The position numbers and the translations under genes were made by a program. The notes under the pieces were generated by a model, which searched no databases, was not told the origin of the DNA, and saw only the letters and a list, made by a program, of their open reading frames with translations. A stretch of DNA of 60,527 nucleotides from Lachnospiraceae bacterium (GTDB lineage: Bacteria; Bacillota; Clostridia; Lachnospirales; Lachnospiraceae), in contig JAAWEL010000043.1 in the NCBI GenBank assembly GCA_022794255.1, forward strand, positions 1-60,527, given 5' to 3'. Shown one piece after another: positions 1 through 5,782 of this stretch; the stretch's first letter is position 1; each line of letters begins with the position of its first letter.

Positions 1-5
1 AGTAT

Positions 6-455
6 GTGTTACATATGGGGAAGCTGGTGAATAATGGTTTGTGTGATACGCCTGGACAATTTGCGCTGGATGCGGCGTATGGGAAATACCTGCAGGATCA
101 GCTGACTAAATTAAATAGTGATTTAGGGTATAAAAACATTGAAAATATATTTACCTATGACGAAACCAAATTGGCGATACACGCATACGTAGAAAATAAT
201 TGTGTATGTATAACAATTGTAATGAAAACAACTTGTCCTCCAAACACAGAGATAAAATTTACAATAACAGATAAGAAATATTTACCACGCCATCTGATTT
301 TTGGAGCATACGGCTCTGGAATGTCAGGATTAGATCATGATAAATTTAATTCTGCAATGATACATGATGATGGAAACTGTATTATATATTTAAATGATAC
401 GTTATCCTGGCAGGAATTTGTATCATTTTGTTATCCATGCCGTATAGATCAATAA
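6..455 (+). CDS. Phage tail-fibre-like protein, C-terminal part (5'-truncated by window)
   Basis: The reading frame is open to the left edge, so the GTG at 6 is probably not the true start and this is the C-terminal part of a longer gene. The first 35 residues (LVNNGLCDTPGQFALDAAYG, then KYLQDQLTKLNSDL) resemble the linker seen near the C-terminus of phage tail and baseplate proteins, where a 'T..ALSA..GK.L...I..L' helix precedes a terminal receptor-binding or hypothetical domain. The remaining 110 residues form an AT-rich, beta-type domain that I do not recognise. The position just upstream of holin and endolysin genes supports a tail role. The family is inferred from the linker only. Confidence 0.5.
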   Translation: MLHMGKLVNNGLCDTPGQFALDAAYGKYLQDQLTKLNSDLGYKNIENIFTYDETKLAIHAYVENNCVCITIVMKTTCPPNTEIKFTITDKKYLPRHLIFGAYGSGMSGLDHDKFNSAMIHDDGNCIIYLNDTLSWQEFVSFCYPCRIDQ

Positions 456-491
456 AATTTGTGGTTGTTAAAGATACATATTTTGATGGAA

Positions 492-689
492 TTATTTTTC
501 CGTCAATATTTTCTTTCCATCAATTCCCCAATAAGAGCCATAGTATCCACACTTGCTTAATTCATGGCCATCTTTGTCTAATGCAGTAAAAATACAATGA
601 TTATCATCGTCAGAAGAAATCATGTATATTTTAGTATCATAGGGTGATGATATTGTAATCTGTCCATTAAAATTATACTTATCACTATT
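492..689 (-). pseudogene. Gene remnant, minus strand, unknown family
   Basis: The minus strand has about 65 open codons that read like real protein (for example IYMISSDDDNHCIF and GHELSKCGYYGSYWGIDGKK) and end at TAA (492-494). There is no start codon near the beginning, and an in-frame TGA lies at 690-692. It looks like the 3' remnant of a gene whose 5' part was lost, possibly another tail-associated or lysogenic-conversion gene. Otherwise the 456-720 gap holds nothing but AT-rich sequence. Confidence 0.3.
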
Positions 690-731
690 TCATTGAGTAG
701 AACAATTAAAATCATATGATTTGGAAAATTC

Positions 732-755
732 AGAGCCTTTAGGGGCTCTTTTTAT
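732..755 (+). terminator. Rho-independent terminator in prophage
   Basis: A short hairpin with arms AGAGCC (732-737) and GGCTCT (744-749) is followed by a T-run. It separates the tail-fibre end from the next phage gene. Confidence 0.6.
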
Positions 756-786
756 ATATATAAAAATCAAGAAAGGAGTAAAAAAC

Positions 787-1521
787 ATGGAAACAATCAG
801 AATCAATCAAAAGGAGCAGCAGTATACAATTAAAAGTATCCAGCCGGTTGCGGAACATGTGATTCAAATCATGTTTGCAAATGATATTCCGCAAGAGTAC
901 GGCGATATCCAGGTGTATACCGCAGGCGGTTATCAATGCGCAAACCTTCCAGGATATGATACCGTGTACCGCGATGAGGGGCAGACCGTTTATCTGTCAG
1001 ATGACGGAAGCATCTATATGCCGTCAGAGAATCCGGGGGAGCAATTACCTCCAGAACCGTACACCCCCACTCTTGCAGAGCTGCAGGTGGCGAAAAAGGC
1101 GGAGGTAGCAGCTGCCTGTGAGCAGGCAATATATCGGGGAGTAAGTGTTACTTTGGCAGACGGTAACATGGAGCATTTCTCCCTTACCGAACACGACCAA
1201 CTCAACCTGTTTGGAAAGCAATCCCAGCTGGTGGCGGGGGCTGAACAGCTGGAATACCATGCAGACGGCCAGCCGTGCCGGTATTACAGTGCATCAGATA
1301 TGCAGTCCATCATCCAGGCGGCCATGTGGCATGTGTCTTACCATACCACATATTGTAATGCAATCAATATGTGGATTGCTGGCTGTCAGGATCCGGAGGA
1401 TGTGACAGAGATCTTTTATGGTGCAGATGTGCCGGAAGAGTACAGATCGGAGGTTCTTGACGTATATCTTTTACAAATAGCGGCGATGGCGGAGGATGGC
1501 AAGGATGAGACAGTATCTTAA
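787..1521 (+). CDS. Phage tail-associated hypothetical protein
   Basis: A 244-residue protein. The ATG at 787 was chosen because GAAAGGAG lies 8 bases upstream; the frame is open further 5' but without a ribosome-binding site. The N-terminal half is beta-rich. The middle (about 105-150) has the pattern AELQVAKKAEVAAACEQAIY followed by GVSVTLADG..EHFSLTEHDQ, which is typical of small proteins after tail-fibre genes in Clostridia prophages and reminiscent of tail-fibre assembly or DUF4376-like proteins. No catalytic motif or membrane segment is visible. The next gene starts 17 bases before this one ends, so they are translationally coupled. Exact function is unknown. Confidence 0.6.
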   Translation: METIRINQKEQQYTIKSIQPVAEHVIQIMFANDIPQEYGDIQVYTAGGYQCANLPGYDTVYRDEGQTVYLSDDGSIYMPSENPGEQLPPEPYTPTLAELQVAKKAEVAAACEQAIYRGVSVTLADGNMEHFSLTEHDQLNLFGKQSQLVAGAEQLEYHADGQPCRYYSASDMQSIIQAAMWHVSYHTTYCNAINMWIAGCQDPEDVTEIFYGADVPEEYRSEVLDVYLLQIAAMAEDGKDETVS

Positions 1522-1921
1522 ACGATTGTTCTTATTTGTAACGGGAGGCCTGTTGTACAACGTCCTGGAGCTGTTTTACCGGGGCTGGACACACTGGACG
1601 ATGTTTTTCTTGGGTGGCCTGTGTTTTGTCACTCTGGGGGTAATCAATGAGGTTATATCGTGGGCTATGTCACTATGGCAGCAGGTACTTATTGGGGCCT
1701 GCATTATCACCGGATTAGAATTTATTACTGGTTGCATTGTAAACCTTTGGTTAGGGTGGTCCGTTTGGGACTATAGTCAGATGCCAGGTAATATTTTGGG
1801 GCAGGTATGCCTGCAGTTTTTTATCCTATGGCTGTTGGTGGCGTTAGCTGGGATTGTGCTGGATGATTATTTGCGTTATTGGTTGTTCGGTGAGGAACGG
1901 CCACACTATAAATTTTTATGA
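1505..1921 (+). CDS. Membrane protein of the CmpB-like 'putative ABC transporter type IV' family
   Basis: A 138-residue protein with about four transmembrane segments (near residues 5-22, 28-48, 54-78 and 96-118). The pattern of Gly/Glu inside the helices, with ITGLEFITGCIVN and WDYSQMPGN, matches the PF06541 family. Despite its name this family has no ATPase partner here, and it recurs next to holins in Clostridia prophages, so a holin-related or accessory lysis role is inferred. The ATG at 1505 is preferred because GGAGG (1491-1495) sits 9 bases upstream; the ATG at 1496 is too close. It overlaps the previous gene. Confidence 0.55.
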   Translation: MRQYLKRLFLFVTGGLLYNVLELFYRGWTHWTMFFLGGLCFVTLGVINEVISWAMSLWQQVLIGACIITGLEFITGCIVNLWLGWSVWDYSQMPGNILGQVCLQFFILWLLVALAGIVLDDYLRYWLFGEERPHYKFL

Positions 1922-1934
1922 GAGGAGAATGATT

Positions 1935-2375
1935 ATGCAGAAAATCAAAGCAGTATTTATTGCAATTTGGAGTTTTCTGTTTAGTTGGCTGGGGATTCTT
2001 GCCCTGCCAGTAGTTTTGTTGGTGTTTGGCAATGTTGCTGACTACATAACCGGAATCCTGGCATCCCAATACCGGGAGGAGCAGGTGAGCAGCTATAAAG
2101 GGATCCGGGGAATTTACAAAAAAGTCGGGATGTGGATTTTGATCTTTGTGGGCTGGATGATGGATATGCTGATGAATTATACTGTACAATATGTCGGCCT
2201 GTCCATATCGTTGCCTTATATTATTGCAACAGTAGTAGCGGTATGGCTGATCTGCAATGAAATCATATCCATTCTGGAAAATCTGATCGATATGGATGTG
2301 GAAATTCCTCCCTTCCTGATACCGTTGGCGCGGATGATTAAAGGGCAGGTGGAGGATAAAACAAAATTGGAATAG
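1935..2375 (+). CDS. Phage holin (toxin secretion/phage lysis holin family)
   Basis: A 146-residue membrane protein with three predicted transmembrane helices (about 7-32, 70-92 and 96-116) and a charged C-terminal tail. The core ADYITGILAS, the central GIRGIYKKVGMW and the end ENLIDMDVEIP match the phage_holin_4 (phi Cp-type) family, which forms membrane lesions that let the endolysin reach the cell wall. The ATG at 1935 follows GAGAGGAG with normal spacing. It lies 14 bases after the CmpB-like gene. The endolysin, usually the next gene, is displaced 1.7 kb downstream by the RHH/ORF6N cassettes. Confidence 0.8.
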   Translation: MQKIKAVFIAIWSFLFSWLGILALPVVLLVFGNVADYITGILASQYREEQVSSYKGIRGIYKKVGMWILIFVGWMMDMLMNYTVQYVGLSISLPYIIATVVAVWLICNEIISILENLIDMDVEIPPFLIPLARMIKGQVEDKTKLE

Positions 2376-2422
2376 TTGCGATGTCGCAACAGACCATGGC
2401 CCGGGTGAGAGTGCTTGTTTGA

Positions 2423-2530
2423 TGGCATGAAAAGGTTGAAAAGAAAGTTCATCTGTACGACTACCTAGTGGACCGAATTAAACAGGTCAAGAAAATTTTG
2501 ACTGGCCATAATTTCACCTTGACATTTTGA
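2423..2530 (+). pseudogene. Possible relic of an ORF6N-type gene C-terminus
   Basis: A short frame without a start codon encodes HLYDYLVDRIKQVKK. The YDYLV element and its DNA match the segment of the intact ORF6N gene (near 3690) that encodes VYDYLVDFYFRAKEK. The relic lies directly before a TTGACATTTT promoter, as does the second relic at 2864-3035. The interpretation as a decayed first cassette is inferred from this repeated layout. Confidence 0.35.
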
Positions 2531-2547
2531 GCTACATAATATATGAT
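2519..2547 (+). promoter_or_regulatory. Sigma-70-type promoter of RHH gene 1
   Basis: TTGACA (2519-2524), a 17-base spacer, then TATGAT (2542-2547). The directly repeated octamer that flanks the -10 box is listed separately. Confidence 0.75.
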
Positions 2548-2561
2548 AATTATGAGCTACA
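2529..2561 (+). repeat. Direct repeat GAGCTACA around the -10 box (probable RHH operator)
   Basis: GAGCTACA occurs at 2529-2536 and 2554-2561, starts 25 bases apart, on either side of the -10 element. RHH proteins commonly bind paired direct or inverted repeats in their own promoters, so autoregulation by the downstream gene is the simplest reading. Not proven. Confidence 0.5.
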
Positions 2562-2580
2562 AAAAGGAGGTGAAAAGTTA

Positions 2581-2757
2581 GTGGCCGAAAGAAAAGCTGG
2601 TAGACCAACGACAAACCCGAAATTAAAGCCAAGGCAGGTACGTTTGGATGAAGAATGTAGCACAATATTGGAGAAATATTGTAAACAAGAAAACATACCG
2701 CAAGCAGAGGGCATTAGACGTGGGATAAAAAAACTGGAACCAGAAATAAAGAAATAG
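2581..2757 (+). CDS. Ribbon-helix-helix DNA-binding protein 1
   Basis: A 58-residue basic protein starting at GTG 2581, with AAAAAGGAGG ending 10 bases upstream. It has a disordered AGRPTTNPK N-terminus, a beta strand PRQVRLDE, then two helices ending AEGIRRGIKKLE, the layout of CopG/Arc-type RHH repressors. It is a paralogue of the protein at 3100-3273 (shared GRP..NPK, RLD.E, LE.YCK and I..GI). No toxin partner is seen. The likely role is autorepression and control of the ORF6N antirepressor cassette. An 8-bp stem-loop follows the stop. Confidence 0.7.
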   Translation: MAERKAGRPTTNPKLKPRQVRLDEECSTILEKYCKQENIPQAEGIRRGIKKLEPEIKK

Positions 2758-2791
2758 AGTGCTATCACCCTGAGAAAGTTGTAAGCACTCT
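2756..2791 (+). other. Stem-loop after RHH gene 1
   Basis: AGAGTGCT (2756-2763) pairs perfectly with AGCACTCT (2784-2791) across a 20-base loop, starting at the RHH stop codon. There is no strong T-run. It may be a weak terminator or attenuator that limits expression of the next gene. Confidence 0.45.
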
Positions 2792-2863
2792 ATATACCAC
2801 CGACAAGCGGAGGATAAATATAGTATATCTTGTCCTTGTCGAAAAAGCAAGGAGGGAAATGGA

Positions 2864-3035
2864 ATGCGAAAGTTATTCGTCATTGAATCAAGGGAGCAAA
2901 GAGTTTTGACTAGTGCACAAATAGCTGAATGCTACGGTACAACAGTTGACTGTATTAAACAGAATTTTCATGCAAACATACGACTACCTGATGAATCTGA
3001 TTAAGCTGTTCGTGAAATTCATGGACAGCTTTTAA
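2864..3035 (+). pseudogene. Internally deleted ORF6N-domain antirepressor relic
   Basis: Starting at ATG 2864 (GGAGGG at 2851-2856), the first 38 codons are clearly homologous to the intact ORF6N gene at 3392 (FVIESREQRVLTSAQIAECYG against QVIEAQGVRVLTTKQIAEAYE). The frame stops at TAA 3002-3004 after 46 residues. In the next frame, TYDYLMNLIKLFVKF matches the C-terminal VYDYLVDFYFRAKEK of the intact copy. So about 240 bases were deleted, with a frameshift at the joint. The gene is broken, although the N-terminal winged-helix-like piece could still be made as a small protein. Confidence 0.65.
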
Positions 3036-3043
3036 AATATCTC

Positions 3044-3072
3044 TTGACATTTTTGTGTGACATCTATATAAT
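3044..3072 (+). promoter_or_regulatory. Consensus sigma-70 promoter of RHH gene 2
   Basis: TTGACA (3044-3049), exactly 17 bases, then TATAAT (3067-3072): a perfect consensus, unusual for a phage regulatory gene unless it is tightly repressed. Confidence 0.85.
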
Positions 3073-3084
3073 AATGGTGTGACA
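3055..3084 (+). repeat. Direct repeat GTGTGACA around the -10 box (probable RHH operator)
   Basis: GTGTGACA occurs at 3055-3062 and 3077-3084, starts 22 bases apart (about two helical turns), on both sides of the -10 box. The arrangement matches the first RHH promoter, but the repeat sequence differs, suggesting that the two paralogues have diverged in DNA specificity. Confidence 0.55.
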
Positions 3085-3099
3085 GAAAAGGAGGGAAAT

Positions 3100-3273
3100 A
3101 TGAGTCCGGTAGGCAGACCTAAAGCAGATAATCCAAAATCAAGTAGATTTAGCATTCGCTTGGATGCGGAAACAGAGAAAAAACTTGAAGAATATTGCAA
3201 ATTTAATGATATTTCAAAAGGTGAAGCAATACGCCAAGGGATATACCTGCTTTTAAGTCAAAACAAAAAGTAG
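3100..3273 (+). CDS. Ribbon-helix-helix DNA-binding protein 2
   Basis: A 57-residue protein starting at ATG 3100, with AAGGAGGG just upstream. It has the same layout as RHH 1: a flexible VGRPKADNPK N-terminus, beta strand FSIRLD, helix TEKKLEEYCKFN and helix KGEAIRQGIYLLL. It is probably a dimeric repressor acting at its own promoter. It lies 118 bases before the intact ORF6N gene, with a terminator-like hairpin between, so the two form a cassette. An antitoxin role is possible for the family, but no toxin is visible. Confidence 0.7.
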   Translation: MSPVGRPKADNPKSSRFSIRLDAETEKKLEEYCKFNDISKGEAIRQGIYLLLSQNKK

Positions 3274-3312
3274 CAGTTGGCAAGTTTGGCGACCTACAAC
3301 TACTACTTTTGC
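3269..3312 (+). terminator. Hairpin with T-run after RHH gene 2
   Basis: AGTAGCAGTTG (3269-3279) pairs with CAACTACTACT (3297-3307) with one mismatch, followed by TTTT. It occupies the same position as the stem-loop after RHH gene 1, so transcription into the ORF6N gene is probably attenuated. Confidence 0.55.
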
Positions 3313-3391
3313 ACCAGAAGCAATCTTCTGATTAATCTATTATATCAGTAAGATGTTCTTCTTTCAAGAACAAATTTTGAAAGGAGTAGTT

Positions 3392-4000
3392 ATGCAAAGT
3401 TTACAAGTAATAGAAGCGCAAGGAGTCAGGGTTTTAACAACAAAGCAGATTGCGGAGGCTTATGAAGTAACAAAAGACAAGATAATTTACAATTTCAATT
3501 ATAATAAGGAGCGGTTTATAATTGGAAAGCATTATATTGAAGTGACAGGGGATGAATTAAGGAGATTGAAAACGACATGTGAAAATCAAATCTCCTTTAA
3601 ATATGCCAAATCTCTCTATCTCTGGACCGAAAAAGGCGCCCTGCTCCATGCAAAGTCCCTGAACACAGACAAAGCTTGGGAGGTGTATGACTACCTGGTA
3701 GATTTCTATTTCCGGGCGAAGGAGAAGGCACCAGAGATTCAGCAACCAGAGCCGCAAACTTACCGTGAAAAGCGTGAAGCCGCTCTTGCGGAAATGCGGA
3801 AGAAAGAAAAGGTAATATCTTCAGTGCCATCAATTCAGAGTAGTTATGATATCGCTCCAGCATTTCGGGAACTTATCTCGCTGCTTCCCCTAGAAGCCTT
3901 GGATGAAATGGAGAAATGCTTTAGAGGTAACAGAAGCAAGACAGTCAAGCTGGCAGCAACAAGCATATTGGCAGAGAAAATGAAAAGACAATTAGCATAA
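3392..4000 (+). CDS. ORF6N-domain phage antirepressor-like protein
   Basis: A 202-residue protein. The ATG at 3392 is chosen because AAAGGAG lies upstream at 3380-3386; the in-frame ATG at 3353 has no site. Residues 8-105 match the ORF6N domain: RVLTTKQIAEAYEV, NFNYNKERFIIGKHY, LYLWTEKGALLHAKSL and AWEVYDYLVDFYFR. This DNA-binding domain occurs in phage antirepressors and regulators. The C-terminus (about 120-202) is charged and helical, probably for oligomerisation or partner binding, and is not a recognised KilA-C or Ant domain. A terminator follows directly. A shortened relic lies upstream at 2864. Confidence 0.75.
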   Translation: MQSLQVIEAQGVRVLTTKQIAEAYEVTKDKIIYNFNYNKERFIIGKHYIEVTGDELRRLKTTCENQISFKYAKSLYLWTEKGALLHAKSLNTDKAWEVYDYLVDFYFRAKEKAPEIQQPEPQTYREKREAALAEMRKKEKVISSVPSIQSSYDIAPAFRELISLLPLEALDEMEKCFRGNRSKTVKLAATSILAEKMKRQLA

Positions 4001-4011
4001 CCAGGATAATC

Positions 4012-4044
4012 AGAACGCCTTTCAAGCGAGGGGCGTTCTTTTTA
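4012..4044 (+). terminator. Rho-independent terminator after ORF6N gene
   Basis: AGAACGCC (4012-4019) and GGCGTTCT (4032-4039) form a perfect 8-bp stem followed by T residues. Confidence 0.8.
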
Positions 4045-4073
4045 TACATAAAATCTAATAAAGGAGAAAAGTC

Positions 4074-4853
4074 ATGACAGCTATAGAGAAATTAATCAGC
4101 ATAGCCAAACAAGAAAACGGTTATCTGGAAAAGAAATCAAACAAAGATTTGGACAGTAAGACAGGGAATGCCGGCAGCAACAATTATACAAAATATGCCC
4201 GTGACCTGTATCCGTCCCTGCAGGGGCAGGCATGGTGTGATATGTATGTGGATTGGTGCTTTGTGAAGGCATTTGGGCAGGTTACTGCACGTCAGTTGCT
4301 GTGTGGCGGGTTTAGCGCCTATACCCCTACATCGGCCCAATACTATAAGAACAAAGATCGGTGGAGGACTTTGCCAGAGCCAGGAGACCAGATATTCTTT
4401 AAAAATTCTGTCCGGATTTGCCACACTGGAATTGTTACCAGGGTAACATCTAATAGGGTGTACACTATAGAGGGCAACACCAGTGGAGCGTCCGGAGTGA
4501 TCGCTAATGGTGGTGGTGTGTGTGAGAAATCTTATGATTTATCCCATTCCGGGATTGCTGGGTATGGCAGACCGGACTGGCTCCTGGTTGAGGATCCATG
4601 GTACACAAAAGGCTGGCATCGCGATGATAACGGTTGGTGGTTCGCAGATACCGAGGGTACATATCTGAAATCTTGCTGGCAAGTTATTAATGGCCATAAA
4701 TATTATTTTAATCAGGATGGCTATGCTGTGACCGACTGGCAGACGATCGGCGGCAAGTGGTATTACTTTGAGCCACGTGCTGGGCATCCGTTGGAGTGTG
4801 CGCTGTATGTGACAGATCGGGATGGGGCGCAGGAGCCAGGAGAGTTTCAGTAG
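4074..4853 (+). CDS. CHAP-domain endolysin with choline-binding-type repeats
   Basis: A 259-residue lysin that should cleave peptidoglycan as a cysteine amidase/endopeptidase and release phage with the upstream holin. The N-terminal CHAP domain (about 1-165) has the nucleophile Cys55 in QAWCDMYVDWCF and His117 in ICHTGIVT, with EGNTSG behind it. The C-terminal part (about 175-245) has two or three cell-wall-binding repeats (GWHRDDNGWWFADTEG, GHKYYFNQDGYAVTDW, GKWYYFE). The extreme C-terminus (after YYFE) is not repeat-like. There is no signal peptide, consistent with holin-dependent export. The start is supported by AAAGGAG upstream. No amidase_2 or lysozyme domain is present. Confidence 0.85.
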   Translation: MTAIEKLISIAKQENGYLEKKSNKDLDSKTGNAGSNNYTKYARDLYPSLQGQAWCDMYVDWCFVKAFGQVTARQLLCGGFSAYTPTSAQYYKNKDRWRTLPEPGDQIFFKNSVRICHTGIVTRVTSNRVYTIEGNTSGASGVIANGGGVCEKSYDLSHSGIAGYGRPDWLLVEDPWYTKGWHRDDNGWWFADTEGTYLKSCWQVINGHKYYFNQDGYAVTDWQTIGGKWYYFEPRAGHPLECALYVTDRDGAQEPGEFQ

Positions 4854-4952
4854 ATAAAACCTATCATAGATATTATAGATGCCATTACTATGATTAATAT
4901 GCTTTTCATATCATTCATGATAGTTTTCCCCCTTTGGATTCAGATAAATAGG

Positions 4953-4990
4953 TACAGTATTATATATTACTCTACAGTATAATCTGAGTT
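4953..4990. other. Candidate prophage attachment-site junction
   Basis: Phage sequence meets a truncated host gene here. The octamer TACAGTAT occurs at 4953-4960 and 4973-4980, 20 bases apart, and the second copy is the last coding part of the broken lipoprotein gene (its DYTVE codons read through it on the minus strand). The crossover core is therefore probably within about 4970-4990. The other att site and the integrase should be left of the window. The 4854-4966 gap holds no gene. Confidence 0.4.
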
Positions 4991-5542
4991 ATCACTGGTA
5001 AAAGCAGCCGCGGTGAGCCCGAAGCTGATGCTCTGATCAATGGTCAGGTCTGTTGTGGGGTCGATACCATTTTTCTTTAAAATATATTCAAAAACCATTT
5101 GGGGCATACCGCCTGCCCGGCCACCCAGAACCTTTGCGCCCTTGAGCTTATCCCAGGAGAAGTTTCCATCCGGTTCTCTGGCTACCAGAAAGTTCCCGGC
5201 CCGCTGGGTAAGCTGGGCGAAGTTGATCGCATAGTCCTGGGCACCACCAGCGTAGGTATAGATGCTGGCCTCGGAGCCCATAAAGCCGATATCTGCATCA
5301 CCACTGACCAGGGCAGTCATGACCTTGTCGGCCCCGGCACCGTTTACCAGGGTAAGATCTATGCCTTCATCCTTAAAATATCCCAGCTCGATGGCCGCGT
5401 ACTGGGGGGCATAGAAGATGGAATGAGCCACTTCGTTTAAGGTGACTGGGGTTAGTCCGGCATCCGGCTTTGTTGCCTGGCATCCGGACAGAGAAACCGT
5501 CAGAATCGCTGCAGTAAGGGGCAAAACTATTCTTTTTTTCAT
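4967..5542 (-). pseudogene. ABC transporter substrate-binding lipoprotein, 3'-truncated by prophage
   Basis: A 191-residue product of a gene family normally around 320-340 residues (SsuA/THI5/NMT1-like binding proteins for nitrate, sulfonate or pyrimidine-type ligands). A lipoprotein signal with lipobox LSGC is at residues 16-22 (start MKKR, GGAGG five bases upstream). The first periplasmic-binding lobe is present: APQYAAIELGYFKDEGIDL, GADKVMTALVSGDADIGFMG and GGRAGGMPQMVFEYILKKNG. It stops at SDNSDYTVE where phage DNA begins, so the C-terminal half is gone and ligand binding is probably lost. No permease or ATPase partner lies nearby in the window. Confidence 0.7.
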
Positions 5543-5589
5543 AAATTCCTCCATATAAAAAGTGATAATACTCCATAATATGAACTTCA

Positions 5590-5782
5590 GCTCTTAAGTG
5601 AGCCGGTTTTGCAGATGGAAAGACAATAAAAAACAACCAGTAATCCAGGAAAAGGGCAGGAAAAATTCGTGAAAAAGATGATTGTAATTTTTAGATGAAT
5701 GGAGTAAATTAGAGAGCTGATATAGAATGATGTCTACGGCAGAACAGTTCAGAAAAGGAAATGAAAAGAAGGTATAAGTGTC
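5590..5782 (+). repeat. Leader of MATE gene 1 (first copy of a duplicated leader)
   Basis: About 190 bases, from GAGCCGGTTTT onward, are closely repeated upstream of MATE gene 2 (7210-7402), including GGAAAAATTCGTGAAAAAG, GTAAATTAGAGAGCTGATA and CAGAAAAGGAAATGAAAAGA. The duplicated unit (leader plus gene) is about 1620 bases. A small hairpin follows GAGAGCTGATA in both copies (GATACC/GGTATC in copy 2). I do not recognise a known riboswitch. Confidence 0.7.

Noticed and set aside
5590-5782. MATE leader tested by eye as a known riboswitch (guanidine, TPP, FMN, preQ1)
   Set aside because: No conserved core of these classes was found, so only a duplicated leader is reported.
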